Assembly: GCA_025923075.1 (NCBI GenBank)
Contig: JAICGN010000001.1
Span: 1-64,000 of the forward strand
Origin: Chitinophagaceae bacterium
GTDB taxonomy: Bacteria; Bacteroidota; Bacteroidia; Chitinophagales; Chitinophagaceae
Length of the DNA stretch: 64,000 nucleotides
Reading direction: 5' to 3'
Shown here: positions 33,570 to 42,884 of the stretch, one piece after another
Layout: each line of letters starts with the position of its first letter
Position numbering within the stretch: the stretch's first letter is position 1
Notes under the pieces: model-generated
Told to the model about the DNA's origin: nothing
The model's database searches: none
What the model saw: the letters and a program-made list of their open reading frames with translations, nothing else
Made by a program: the position numbers and the translations under genes

Positions 33570-34892
33570 ATGAAGCATGTATTTGTTTCACTGCTTGCCA
33601 CAATACTTATCACACCTGTAGCTCTGGGACAGAATGGAGACGAGATTAGGGGTACGGACATAGGCGTAAGCTTCAACCTTTATGATTTTAAAACGGCAGA
33701 ATTGATACGCTCAAATTCCTTAAGTGTCGTACTAAGGGATAAACAATTTGGCAACATAAGCGACATGTCTCCTGGTATTGGTTTGCATTATTTCAGGGGA
33801 TTAAAAAAACACATTGATTTTGGCGGTTCATTGAATGCATCATTCCTCAATCACCCATTTCCTGATAAACCTGATAATGGCATTGATCGTCTTTTGCTTC
33901 AGTTGGAGGCTACCGCACAATTTAAAATGGTTTCTGATAAATATTGGGTTCAACCATTTCTAATTGGCGGTCTTGGTGGTCAGAAATATTATATTCACTA
34001 CGGTGCATATGTTCCGCTTGGTGTAGGATTGAATGTAAACTTCTTCGATGAAGGCAGGTTATTTATTAACTCAACTTACAGAGTTCCAATCACTACTGCT
34101 ACCGCAAATTATCATTTTATGCATGCACTGGGAATTGCAGGCCGTATTAGCAAAAAGAAAGAACCTGTAGTAATTACTCCGCCACCTCCGCCGCCTCCAC
34201 CGCCAAAAGACAGCGATAATGATGGCATTATCGACGATAACGATAAATGTCCTACCGTTCCCGGTGTGGCTAAGTATGAAGGATGTCCCGTCCCTGATAC
34301 TGATAAAGATGGTATCAATGATGAGAACGATAAATGTCCTACTGTTGCAGGTCTGGCAAAATACGAGGGCTGTCCCATACCTGACACTGACAAAGACGGT
34401 ATAAACGATGAAGAAGATAAATGTATATCTGTACCAGGGGTTGCTCGTTATGGCGGCTGCCCGGTACCGGATAGTGATGGTGACACAGTAAATGATGAAG
34501 AAGACAAATGTCCTAGAGTGGCAGGTCCGGTTGATAACTTCGGATGCCCGATAATCGGGATTAAATCGTTTGAAATTGTCTTTAGGACGGGAAGCGCCGT
34601 TTTGCTTCCCAGGGGAAAATCTGTTTTAGACACTGTTGCTGCTTATTTGAATAGAAATCCTGATGTTAGCGTAACCATTGACGGGCACACCGACAATACC
34701 GGTTCTGATAAAGTCAATAATCCATTGTCGGTCAGGAGAGCCGAGGCCAGTAAAGCCTATCTTGTAAAAAAAGGAATTAGTGCCGATAGAATGACGACAG
34801 CTGGATTTGGATCTACGCAACCTGTTGCTGACAACAAAACCGCAGAGGGAAGACAAAAGAACCGCCGGATTGAGGTTAAGATAAAAGGGTAG
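33570..34892 (+). CDS. OmpA-family protein with thrombospondin type 3 repeats
   Basis: From the chosen ATG (MKHVFVSLLATILITPVALGQ, a signal peptide) the protein has 440 residues. A beta-rich N-terminal part of about 190 residues could form an outer-membrane barrel. A poly-Pro linker follows, then four calcium-binding TSP3 units such as DTDKDGINDENDKCPTVAGL. A C-terminal OmpA domain contains TIDGHTDNTGSDKVNNPLSVRRAE, which binds peptidoglycan diaminopimelate. It would anchor the outer membrane to the wall. An open frame extends upstream to 33495, but it has no signal peptide at its N-terminus and overlaps the promoter. Confidence 0.93.
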   Translation: MKHVFVSLLATILITPVALGQNGDEIRGTDIGVSFNLYDFKTAELIRSNSLSVVLRDKQFGNISDMSPGIGLHYFRGLKKHIDFGGSLNASFLNHPFPDKPDNGIDRLLLQLEATAQFKMVSDKYWVQPFLIGGLGGQKYYIHYGAYVPLGVGLNVNFFDEGRLFINSTYRVPITTATANYHFMHALGIAGRISKKKEPVVITPPPPPPPPPKDSDNDGIIDDNDKCPTVPGVAKYEGCPVPDTDKDGINDENDKCPTVAGLAKYEGCPIPDTDKDGINDEEDKCISVPGVARYGGCPVPDSDGDTVNDEEDKCPRVAGPVDNFGCPIIGIKSFEIVFRTGSAVLLPRGKSVLDTVAAYLNRNPDVSVTIDGHTDNTGSDKVNNPLSVRRAEASKAYLVKKGISADRMTTAGFGSTQPVADNKTAEGRQKNRRIEVKIKG

Positions 34893-35011
34893 TATCAATT
34901 TTGCTTAGCTGCAAAAATGAAAATATTCTGCTAAAACCAACTGCTCTGAGATAAGGAAGCGTTTTGCGATAATGCATGACGCTTTTTTATTGAGGTATAA
35001 GTATAAATTCG

Positions 35012-35320
35012 TTAAATAAGTTTATCTAATTCTTCTTTTGATAAGATAGTTTCTAAGCCTGCACCAATAGCTAGGCTTAATTCAGATTCCTTTTCAGAAT
35101 CCTTGTGGACCCAGGCAAAGGATCCATCCCGTTTTATCCGTTTTATTTCCTGGTCGGGCAACATGGAATGATGGCTTCGATCATTCTTATTATCTGCCAG
35201 GTAAAAATTGTGAACAACAAAATAGGGTTCAGAGTGGTGAAGTTTCGCAGTGGCGTTAAGAGAAATTTTTAAGTTTGAAGAGGCCACAGGGAAATCAAAT
35301 TTGACTTCAAAAGGTCTCAT
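35012..35320 (-). CDS. Small protein of unknown function
   Basis: The 102-residue protein has no signal peptide or membrane segment. The first 45 residues alternate in beta fashion (FEVKFDFPVASSNLKISLNATAKLHHSEPYFVV). The C-terminal half is charged and helical (DQEIKRIKRDGSFAWVHKDSEKESELSLAIGAGLE). I do not recognise a family. It is flanked by intergenic DNA on both sides and is likely real because it has a full-length frame with ordinary codon use. No terminator is obvious. Confidence 0.6.
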   Translation of the reverse strand: MRPFEVKFDFPVASSNLKISLNATAKLHHSEPYFVVHNFYLADNKNDRSHHSMLPDQEIKRIKRDGSFAWVHKDSEKESELSLAIGAGLETILSKEELDKLI

Positions 35321-35454
35321 AGCTTTAAATTTTCTTTTGTAATTCCGGTTTTACTAAATCTGTGCCAATGCTTTTTTTTGAAGACAGTTAGCTTAAAAGA
35401 AGACGAATGCTGACAGAAGTTAATACGCCGACTGACAATTTTTCTTTTTGCGCT

Positions 35455-35481
35455 AAATAAAAAGAGCTCCATTGGAGCTCT
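35455..35481 (-). terminator. Terminator of the FadL-like porin gene
   Basis: AGAGCTCC (35463-35470) and GGAGCTCT (35474-35481) form an 8-bp stem with a 3-nt loop. On the minus strand it is followed by TTTTTATTT. The porin gene ends 30 bases upstream. Confidence 0.75.
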
Positions 35482-35510
35482 GGTGACAAACAAGTTAGTA
35501 TGATTGCGAC

Positions 35511-37058
35511 TCAGATCTTGAAGCCAACTGTAAGGATCACATTGCCACCGTTTTCTTTCAGATCGGCAAATGTATTGGCTCTTGGAGGATTAACGCGATA
35601 CGGAAAGCTTACATCTTTATTCAACCGTTGTACATAAGTCAGATCAACAAACACACCTTTATTCCTGTAGCCCACGCCACCGCTTGCAAACATTTTCCTG
35701 GCTTTTAACTCTTTGTCTTTGTAGGGACTGGTGTAATAAGCAAAACCTGCACGAGCCATAATAGTTTTGAATTTCAATTCGCCGCCTAAGCGGAAATTAA
35801 ATGTGCCCTTATACAAGGCATCGATGGCTTCATTATAAGGTTCGTAAGGCGCTTTAGTAAAGTCATTCACATCGCCATCGTATGGACCATAATTCAACCA
35901 TTTGTAATTAGTATATTCAATATCTGCAGTAATAAATCCTTTCTGGTTTCTGATATCTTCCACCTCCCTGAAAACATAAGATCCACTGATCATGATTTTT
36001 GTCGGGGAGCTCAATGTATATTCAGTCTCCGTTTGCTGACCACCTCCTGTTATGGTAGCCATACCCACGCTATCATAACCATTCCCGGGGCCAAACAGGT
36101 TTTCAAGGTCGGCTGCAAAGCCAGAGCTTAGTGTTTCTTTTAATGGCATCCATGTTGGTGAATGGACTGCGAATCCCAGACGGATATATTCTTTTGGCCG
36201 GTAAATCAATCCGCCGCGAAGGTTCAATCCATAACCTTTTACTGTAAATTGTTCATCGTATGTCAGAAAACTAAAATCGTTGTCTGTATCTTCAGTCGCA
36301 TCTGACTCATGGAAGTAAGTTCTTCTCTCTTGTTTAATAATATTCACTCCCAAACTAATACCTCCCATAAATTTTTTGCTAAACTCAGAACCCCATCCAA
36401 AATTTATTTCCGTGATCCCACCACTTGATTCTACGCGGTTCTCCTGTTCACGAACCGATGGGTTTTCAGAACGAGCTATTACCTGCAAATTACCATTTAC
36501 ACTTGCCGTGTCAACCACGTACGTATACAACGCCATTCTCGTGGGTATTGAAATACTTGAAGTGTATGCCAATGCCTGATCAATTGTAAGGTTGGACGCT
36601 GCAAATTCATCAGCTAATGGTTCTGCAAAACTGCTGTAATCATTCAGGCCTTTGTAGTACGTATTATAATTAAAGTCGGCTTGTTGTGTAACCGTAAGGG
36701 CAAAAGAATTTTGTGCCCTGCGTCCAAAACCACCGAATACTAAACCCGATGTTCCAAGACCAAACTGAGTTTGACCTGTTCCTGTAGTTTTTGTTTCTCT
36801 GAAAGTACTTTTAGCTTTTCCAAATTGTATCCCCGGGGTAAGAATAAAATCAGATGTTTTAAAAAACGCAAGTCCTGCAGGGTTAATATGATTTGCAGTT
36901 GCATCACCCCCGAGAGACGCCATTGCGCCGCCTATCGCCTGGTTTCTTGCGGTTCCTCTTAGTTGGAACCATGATAACCGTAAGGCATCTTCAGGTGATT
37001 GGGAAAAAGATATATACGAAGAAAGTAGAAAAATGAGAGTGTATATTTTTCTTTTCAT
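35511..37058 (-). CDS. OmpP1/FadL/TodX-family outer membrane transporter
   Basis: This 515-residue outer membrane barrel imports hydrophobic compounds. The signal peptide is MKRKIYTLIFLLSSYISFSQ. The N-terminal hatch-like part has the family pattern (ARNQAIGGAMASLGGDATANHINPAGLAFF, followed by FILTPGIQFGKAKSTF). The rest is a chain of amphipathic strands, ending in a short C-terminal strand (NVILTVGFKI). The substrate is not evident. It is transcribed away from proS together with, or just after, the Tyr/Asn-rich lipoprotein gene 88 bases upstream. Confidence 0.9.
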   Translation of the reverse strand: MKRKIYTLIFLLSSYISFSQSPEDALRLSWFQLRGTARNQAIGGAMASLGGDATANHINPAGLAFFKTSDFILTPGIQFGKAKSTFRETKTTGTGQTQFGLGTSGLVFGGFGRRAQNSFALTVTQQADFNYNTYYKGLNDYSSFAEPLADEFAASNLTIDQALAYTSSISIPTRMALYTYVVDTASVNGNLQVIARSENPSVREQENRVESSGGITEINFGWGSEFSKKFMGGISLGVNIIKQERRTYFHESDATEDTDNDFSFLTYDEQFTVKGYGLNLRGGLIYRPKEYIRLGFAVHSPTWMPLKETLSSGFAADLENLFGPGNGYDSVGMATITGGGQQTETEYTLSSPTKIMISGSYVFREVEDIRNQKGFITADIEYTNYKWLNYGPYDGDVNDFTKAPYEPYNEAIDALYKGTFNFRLGGELKFKTIMARAGFAYYTSPYKDKELKARKMFASGGVGYRNKGVFVDLTYVQRLNKDVSFPYRVNPPRANTFADLKENGGNVILTVGFKI

Positions 37059-37145
37059 AAAGAAGTGTATAAGAGTTTAGACAATATAAAGGAGGAAACA
37101 TTGAAAAAAATGCTTCGATTTTTAATCCTCCTTCATTGTTATGAT

Positions 37146-37856
37146 TTAATTGCCCCTGCTTGGCCGACTTGCTCCACTACTGCTGCCGGAAGAACCTGAA
37201 CTGCCACTGCTTCCTGATGAGCTGGGACTGGTCGAAGGGGTATAGCTCCTTGTCGGGGAGCCGGATGAACTATTGTTACCGACGTTAATATTGCTCCCGC
37301 TAAAGATCTGCTTTATCGTATTGCTAAAACCATTATTGGAATTTGAATTATTGTATACCGGTTTGACAACAACGCCGGATTTATACGAATTCATTCGAAA
37401 GTTGTTATTGGCATTATTATAATTTGTATTCGTATATGCTGTCAGGTTAAAATTCCTTGGTTTCTGAACATTCGCAACTGTGGCTGTTTGCTTAGGATTA
37501 TATATAATAACATTATTGTTATGGCAATAAGGATTATTATAATAGTTCCATGAAGTATACGGATTGTAATAAGATCCGTAATAATAATTGGCGCGGTAAC
37601 TGTAGCGATCATAAGCATACCAGTCATCAAGCGCATACCACTGAGTGCGGTTTTGAACTTTCATTCGCAGGTAGCGGTCATCATAGTATGTATCATCGTA
37701 CCTGTAATCATCCTTTTCTTCTACACGCACATATTCATCTTGCGGGCGGGTAGGAGAAAAATAAACATCGTCAGGTGTTTGACCGGTTTTGTATGCGGTA
37801 GTACAACTGCTTAATGCTGCTGCGGTAATTGCCAAAAGTAAAATTTGACGTTTCAT
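37146..37856 (-). CDS. Low-complexity Tyr/Asn/Ser-rich lipoprotein
   Basis: The 236-residue protein has a lipobox (MKRQILLLAITAAALSSCTT, Cys about residue 18). The next 90 residues are rich in Tyr, Asp and Arg (DDYRYDDTYYDDRYLRMKV, SYRANYYYGSYYNPYTSW). Then comes an Asn-rich part, and a Ser/Gly tail. No enzymatic domain is seen. Similar proteins in Bacteroidota are annotated only as hypothetical lipoproteins. It may be a surface or matrix component, but that is a guess. Confidence 0.75.
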   Translation of the reverse strand: MKRQILLLAITAAALSSCTTAYKTGQTPDDVYFSPTRPQDEYVRVEEKDDYRYDDTYYDDRYLRMKVQNRTQWYALDDWYAYDRYSYRANYYYGSYYNPYTSWNYYNNPYCHNNNVIIYNPKQTATVANVQKPRNFNLTAYTNTNYNNANNNFRMNSYKSGVVVKPVYNNSNSNNGFSNTIKQIFSGSNINVGNNSSSGSPTRSYTPSTSPSSSGSSGSSGSSGSSSGASRPSRGN

Positions 37857-38142
37857 GGCAGGGAGTTTAAGTGGTTTATAAAATTGAAGTTACTACATTT
37901 GCGCCGGATTTCCGACACATATATTTGAGCATCAAATATTTTGCCGCTCGATGTAAAATTGTGAAATCCGTTGTTAATTAAAACGTAAGATTCAACCGTT
38001 CGTTATTTTGACGATGTTAAAGTTTTCATTGGCAAATACAGGTATTGTGACCGATTCTTTGTTCCGATGCGTCAATGATCTCTACAAACCCGGTTGATCC
38101 ATTTGTAATAAAAAAATTTCCGCCTGAGCGGATCGTTTATTT
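37857..38142 (+). promoter_or_regulatory. Long leader region of proS with hairpin at the start codon
   Basis: TACATTTG at 37894-37901 and TATATTTG near 37920 are candidate -7 elements, giving a leader of roughly 210-240 nt. A hairpin TCCGC/GCGGA (38119-38132) lies 10 bases before the proS ATG. A 23-codon frame (38075-38146) starts MISTNPVDPF, includes four Pro codons with one Pro-Pro pair, and overlaps the proS ATG as ATGA. No known riboswitch is recognised. Confidence 0.35.
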
Positions 38143-39621
38143 ATGAGTAAAGGGATTACAACAAGAGCTGAAGACTATTCACAATGGTATAATGACCTGG
38201 TATTAAAAGGTGGATTAGCTGATTATTCGGCTGTCAGGGGATGTATGGTAATAAAACCATACGGATTTGCACTATGGGAAAATATGCAGGCCGCATTAGA
38301 CAAAATGTTTAAAGATACCGGGCATCAGAACGCTTATTTCCCCTTGTTCGTGCCTAAAAGTTTTTTAGAAAAAGAAGAAGGCCATGCCGAAGGATTTGCA
38401 AAAGAATGCGCGGTTGTGACCCATTACCGGTTAAAAGCAAATCCTGATAAGAAAGGAACCTTAATGGTCGATCCGGAGTCCAAGTTGGACGAAGAACTTA
38501 TCATTCGTCCCACCAGCGAAGCAATAATCTGGAATACGTATAAAGACTGGATCCAATCATATCGTGACCTTCCTTTATTGATAAATCAATGGGCGAATGT
38601 GGTGCGTTGGGAAATGAGAACAAGATTGTTTTTACGTACTGCAGAATTTCTTTGGCAGGAAGGTCATACCGCACATGCAACTGCCGAAGAAGCAACCGAA
38701 GAAGCAAAAAGAATGCTTGAGGTGTACGCAACCTTTGCAGAAGAGTTTATGGCTTTGCCGGTAATACGAGGCATAAAATCGGCAAGTGAAAGATTTGCCG
38801 GCGCGGTCGATACTTATTGCATTGAAGCATTGATGCAGGATGGAAAAGCATTGCAATCAGGTACGTCACATTTTCTAGGACAAAATTTTGCCAAAGCATT
38901 TGATGTAAAATTTTTAACCAAAGAAAATCAGCAGGAATATGTTTGGGCTACAAGCTGGGGACTCAGCACAAGAATGATCGGCGCACTCGTGATGGCGCAT
39001 GGCGATGACCAGGGGCTTATAATGCCTCCGAAGCTTGCACCTATCCAGGTTGTTATCGTACCGATCTATAAAGGTGAAGAATCAAAGCCTGTCATTGATG
39101 CGAAAGCTGACGAAATAATAAAAGAACTCAAAGCAGCTGGTATTAGAGTTAAGTATGATAATAATGATAATGCAAGACCAGGATGGAAGTTTGCGGAATA
39201 CGAACTAAAGGGTGTCCCCGTACGACTTGCCTTGGGTCTTCGTGATCTTGAAAACAATGTGGTCGAATTGGCGAGGAGAGACACAAGAGAAAAACAACCG
39301 GTAAGCATTGCGGGGTTATCCGGCTATATCGAAAAATTGTTGAAGGAAATTCAGCAGCAACTTTTCAATAATGCTTTGAAGTACAGGGAGGATCATATTA
39401 CCCCTGTAAATAGTTGGCATGAATTTGTAAAAACTCTCAATGAAAAAGGCGGGTTTGTTTCAGCACACTGGGATGGTACATCGGAAACGGAAGCGGAGAT
39501 AAAAGAAAAAACAAAAGCAACCATACGGTGCATACCGTTGAATAATGCTCCCGAAGAAGGAAAGTGTATTTTAAGTGGAAAGCCAAGTAAAGAAAGAGTT
39601 TTATTCGCCCTTGCATATTAG
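38143..39621 (+). CDS. proS: Prolyl-tRNA synthetase (archaeal/eukaryotic-type)
   Basis: The class II synthetase charges tRNA-Pro. The 492 residues lack the editing INS domain of the bacterial type and fit the shorter archaeal/eukaryotic class. Motif 2 region is [26 protein letters not shown]; motif 3 is [25 protein letters not shown]. The anticodon-binding domain starts near 300 ([13 protein letters not shown]), and a C-terminal zinc-binding-like part ends in a terminal Tyr (RVLFALAY), also typical of this class. Confidence 0.97.
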   Translation: MSKGITTRAEDYSQWYNDLVLKGGLADYSAVRGCMVIKPYGFALWENMQAALDKMFKDTGHQNAYFPLFVPKSFLEKEEGHAEGFAKECAVVTHYRLKANPDKKGTLMVDPESKLDEELIIRPTSEAIIWNTYKDWIQSYRDLPLLINQWANVVRWEMRTRLFLRTAEFLWQEGHTAHATAEEATEEAKRMLEVYATFAEEFMALPVIRGIKSASERFAGAVDTYCIEALMQDGKALQSGTSHFLGQNFAKAFDVKFLTKENQQEYVWATSWGLSTRMIGALVMAHGDDQGLIMPPKLAPIQVVIVPIYKGEESKPVIDAKADEIIKELKAAGIRVKYDNNDNARPGWKFAEYELKGVPVRLALGLRDLENNVVELARRDTREKQPVSIAGLSGYIEKLLKEIQQQLFNNALKYREDHITPVNSWHEFVKTLNEKGGFVSAHWDGTSETEAEIKEKTKATIRCIPLNNAPEEGKCILSGKPSKERVLFALAY

Positions 39622-39669
39622 AATTTGCTTTTTATATTTAGGACTCATTAATTAAACCAAACTAACATT

Positions 39670-39975
39670 ATGGAAAATTTAAACCTGGTTCCTCCCGGAC
39701 CTAAGGGGCCATTTACCGAAAATTGGCTTGCTGAAGCCATATTAGTAACGATACTTTGTTGTCTGCCTTTCGGCGTGGTTGGAATTATTTACGCGGCACA
39801 GGTAAACACTAAATTAACGGCGGGCGATACTGATGGCGCGGAAAAAGCAAGAACAGAAGCCGCAAAATGGACAAAAATTGGTTTCTGGATTGGCATTGGA
39901 TGGATTATTTTAATGTGCTTGTTTTATTTTGTTTTAGGTGTCAGCCTTTTTGGCGTCGCAACCCGTATGGATTAA
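39670..39975 (+). CDS. CD225/dispanin-family small membrane protein
   Basis: The 101-residue protein has two membrane helices. The first (NWLAEAILVTILCCLPFGVVGIIYAAQV) matches the CD225/dispanin signature of a double-Cys re-entrant helix with PFG. A basic-acidic loop (KARTEAAKWTKIGFW) leads to the second helix. Eukaryotic members such as IFITMs alter membrane stiffness; bacterial functions are unknown. It is the first of three small membrane-protein genes with tight spacing (3 bases to the next). Confidence 0.85.
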   Translation: MENLNLVPPGPKGPFTENWLAEAILVTILCCLPFGVVGIIYAAQVNTKLTAGDTDGAEKARTEAAKWTKIGFWIGIGWIILMCLFYFVLGVSLFGVATRMD

Positions 39976-39978
39976 GAT

Positions 39979-40374
39979 ATGCATGAACATAAATTTCTGA
40001 GAATTTCAATTTTTATAATGGCAGCAGGGTGCATCCTGCTGCTTTATTTTTTTGTCGAGCCAAAGAATGGGAATTTACCAACATGTTTTTTTCACCAGAT
40101 CACAGGTCTTTTTTGTCCAGGTTGTGGTGTTCAACGATCCTTTCATGCACTTTTGCATGGATATATCTCCGCAGCTATGGGTTATAATTTATTGTTTGTA
40201 TTGTGCCTGCCGCTTATTATTTATTTTGTGCTTGGCTATGTCCTGGGAAAAAAACATTCGTCGTCGTCTTTTATTTACAGACCAGGTTTTTCATTAATGG
40301 TTTTAATTGTAGTTATTTCTTTCTGGGTGTTACGAAATCTTCCATTTACACCATTCTCGTGGCTGGCACCATGA
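39979..40374 (+). CDS. DUF2752 membrane protein
   Basis: The 131-residue protein has three predicted membrane helices. The DUF2752 hallmark is TCFFHQITGLFCPGCGVQRSFHALLHG, with the CPGCG motif and Arg two residues on. The function is unknown. DUF2752 genes often stand next to CD225 genes, as here. Confidence 0.88.
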   Translation: MHEHKFLRISIFIMAAGCILLLYFFVEPKNGNLPTCFFHQITGLFCPGCGVQRSFHALLHGYISAAMGYNLLFVLCLPLIIYFVLGYVLGKKHSSSSFIYRPGFSLMVLIVVISFWVLRNLPFTPFSWLAP

Positions 40375-40450
40375 GGAATTTAATTATCCTCCTATCGTTA
40401 TCATTAATCAAATTGTTTTTTACTTTTATTAAACATTAAAACGAATAGAC

Positions 40451-40927
40451 ATGGACCAGAACCAGGAAACCACTTTATTTGGGTTTGGAATTGATACTGC
40501 ATCAAGAGCACATCTCGCTGAGGCTGCAAAATGGGCAAGGTTCCTTGCCATTGTAGGGTTTGTTGTATGTGGTTTAATAGTCATCATCGGAATTTTTGCA
40601 GGGTCTTTTCTCTCAATGATGTCCGGTGCATACAGCGATGAGTATCGTGGGTCAACAGCTTTGGCCAGTGGCATGGGGGCCTTTATGGCAGTCTTATATA
40701 TTGCCATGGCTATCTTGTTTTTTTTTCCTTACTTATTTCTTTTTCGATTTGCCAATCACATGAAGTCAGCTTTGAATACAAATGATCAACATACCCTGAA
40801 CAATTCATTCCAAAACTTAAAGATCATGTTCAGGTATGTTGGAATTCTTACAATTGTTTTGCTTTCATTTTATGCCCTGGTTATTCTGATGATAATTGTA
40901 ACGGCAGCATCGGGAAATTATCAGTAA
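40451..40927 (+). CDS. DUF5362 family membrane protein
   Basis: The 158-residue protein has three to four hydrophobic segments (WARFLAIVGFVVCGLIVIIGIF, GAFMAVLYIAMAILFFFPYLFLF, VGILTIVLLSFYALVILMIIV). The LAEAAKWARFLAIVGF start and FRFANHMKSALNTNDQHTLNNSFQNLKIMFRYVGI region match DUF5362. The function is unknown. It is the third member of the CD225-DUF2752-DUF5362 cluster. Confidence 0.8.
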   Translation: MDQNQETTLFGFGIDTASRAHLAEAAKWARFLAIVGFVVCGLIVIIGIFAGSFLSMMSGAYSDEYRGSTALASGMGAFMAVLYIAMAILFFFPYLFLFRFANHMKSALNTNDQHTLNNSFQNLKIMFRYVGILTIVLLSFYALVILMIIVTAASGNYQ

Positions 40928-40962
40928 TTTTTTTGGGTAAAAATTATCCGCTATACCCGTTA

Positions 40963-41739
40963 TTACTTAGTAGAGATATAATTGTAATCCATCAGGACTT
41001 TTTCGAGGAAATCAAATGGGTACAACGAACTTTGTATTTTTAAATGCATCTTAATTTTTTCTGCAGCAGATGTAGCAAGCTTAAAATCTCCTTTTCGCGA
41101 AGCCACATCCAAAATACTTTTAATTGTATTGATATCGCGGTCTGTGAGTTTCATTACCTCTGGAAATTGCACAATGTAATCTTTCGCGGAGACATCGAGA
41201 AAGATCGTTTCATGTAAGTAAGTTTTGCTTTTGACATCAACCACTACGGTTCCGGCGCCGAGATCGCCGAGTCGCTGGTTTGCTTTTGAAATGGCAATAA
41301 TAATAACGACGAAGACGCCAAAAAAACCAACAAAAAATAACTGAACAAGGATGCCGAAACCGGGCATTACTGTACTAAAAACCAGTGGCCATTCAAAAAA
41401 CCGGGTAGCCCAGCGAAGCAGGTACTGGCTCATCGTGGGTTCGCCGCCTTCGAGGCTCATCACACGAATACCCAACATCTTTTTTCCGAGCGACTGTCCA
41501 TGCAACGATATTTCGCAAACAAAAGAATAAAGCAGCATTGGTATTGATACCAACAAGATATCAATCCCATATTTATTATTTTCAACATTAACTACGTCAG
41601 CCAAAAATGCTTTCATGCCCCAGGAGTAGATCACAAGAATGAAGAGATCGATGAAGTAAGCGAGGATTCTTTTGTGCAAACCCGCCACTTCAAAATCAAG
41701 CGCCAGGTTAAAAGGAGTATTTATTTGAATTGACGGCAT
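40963..41739 (-). CDS. RDD-family membrane protein
   Basis: The 258-residue protein from MPSIQINTPFNLALDF has the RDD signature (AGLHKRILAYFIDLFILVIYSWG with the Arg-Asp-Asp type arrangement). Three further helices and the SLGKKMLGIRVMSLEGGEPTMSQYLLRW segment follow. A soluble C-terminal tail of about 100 residues is predicted helical. Seven residues can be added at the N-terminus by an upstream ATG, but these are poorly conserved. It is divergent from the SpoIIM-MoxR cluster, with which RDD genes commonly associate. Confidence 0.88.
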   Translation of the reverse strand: MPSIQINTPFNLALDFEVAGLHKRILAYFIDLFILVIYSWGMKAFLADVVNVENNKYGIDILLVSIPMLLYSFVCEISLHGQSLGKKMLGIRVMSLEGGEPTMSQYLLRWATRFFEWPLVFSTVMPGFGILVQLFFVGFFGVFVVIIIAISKANQRLGDLGAGTVVVDVKSKTYLHETIFLDVSAKDYIVQFPEVMKLTDRDINTIKSILDVASRKGDFKLATSAAEKIKMHLKIQSSLYPFDFLEKVLMDYNYISTK

Positions 41740-41864
41740 ACTATAAATGCAAAATAACAAAAAACCGCGGGACGGATATGCCAGCCCCTTTAAAATAAAA
41801 AAGAAGAATTACAAGACGTCTTTAAGAAATTACTTCTTAATATTGAAGAACCATTTTATTGATT

Positions 41865-42884
41865 ATGCGTGAAGCCTTATTCATTAAAAAGAATGCACAA
41901 AAATGGCAGGAATACGAGCATTTTGAAACCGATGATCCTGATGAAATGGCCAACCGGTTCACTACACTTGTTGATGACCTGGCTTATGCCAAAACCTTTT
42001 ATCCTCACAGCAAAGTAACCCAGCTAATTAACGGCCACGCCGTTGCTATTTATCAGTCTATTTACCAAAATAAAAAAGAGAAGTACACCCGGCTTATGAG
42101 TTTTTGGAAAACTGAACTGCCACTGGTTATACGGAAGAATCACAAAACATTTCTTTTCACATTTATCGTATTTGCTGTTTGTTTTTTAATGGCGGTGATT
42201 TCATCCATGCGGGATTTTGAATTTGTAAAAGGAGTGATGGGAGAAGACTACGTTTCGCTCACAGAAGAAAACATTGCCAATGGCGATCCGTTCGGTATTT
42301 ATAAAAATACAAGCGAAGGAGGTTATTTTTCCAATTTTATCAAGCTGTTTTATCATAATGTCCGTATCGACTTTCTCATGTTTATCTGTGGCTTGTTCTT
42401 CGGGGTTTTTACCTTGCACCTTTTATTTCAGAATAGCGTGATGGTTGGATGTTTTCAATACATGTTTTTTGCAAAGGGTCTTGGTATCAAATCGGTAATG
42501 GTGATCTGGATCCACGGCACACTTGAGATTTCTGCAATGATCATTTCTGCAACGGCCGGGTTTATCATTGCAAAAGGAATTTTATTTCCTGGTTCATACA
42601 AACGTCTTGCGTCTTTTAAAAAAGGATTAAAGGATGCCCTTAAGATCATGATCATTTTTGTGCCGATGACCTTATGTGCCGCCTTTCTTGAAAGTTATGT
42701 TACTCACCTTATGTCAGAATCTTTTGATAAAGATGGAAAAGGGGGCATTCCTGTTTGGGCGAGCATATCGATACTTGGTGGTTCACTTGGTTTTATTATT
42801 TGGTATTTTGTTCTCTACCCTATTTTGGTGGAAAGAAGATTGAAACGCCGGTATATTGCTGCATCTAATTCACTTATTAGTTGA
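41865..42884 (+). CDS. SpoIIM-like (stage II sporulation protein M family) membrane protein
   Basis: The 339-residue protein starts MREALFIKKNAQKW. Its six or so hydrophobic segments and the RIDFLMFICGLFFGVFTLHLLFQNSVMVG and IWIHGTLEISAMIISATAGF motifs match the SpoIIM family. In non-sporulating Bacteroidota the protein is a membrane component linked to MoxR-DUF58 clusters, with no link to sporulation. The ATG at 41865 is preferred over a TTG two codons upstream. Its stop overlaps the next gene. Confidence 0.88.
   Translation: MREALFIKKNAQKWQEYEHFETDDPDEMANRFTTLVDDLAYAKTFYPHSKVTQLINGHAVAIYQSIYQNKKEKYTRLMSFWKTELPLVIRKNHKTFLFTFIVFAVCFLMAVISSMRDFEFVKGVMGEDYVSLTEENIANGDPFGIYKNTSEGGYFSNFIKLFYHNVRIDFLMFICGLFFGVFTLHLLFQNSVMVGCFQYMFFAKGLGIKSVMVIWIHGTLEISAMIISATAGFIIAKGILFPGSYKRLASFKKGLKDALKIMIIFVPMTLCAAFLESYVTHLMSESFDKDGKGGIPVWASISILGGSLGFIIWYFVLYPILVERRLKRRYIAASNSLIS

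Noticed and set aside
41865-42884. Sporulation function for the SpoIIM-like protein
   Set aside because: The organism looks like a non-sporulating Bacteroidota and the gene sits in a MoxR-DUF58 cluster, where this family has another, undefined role.
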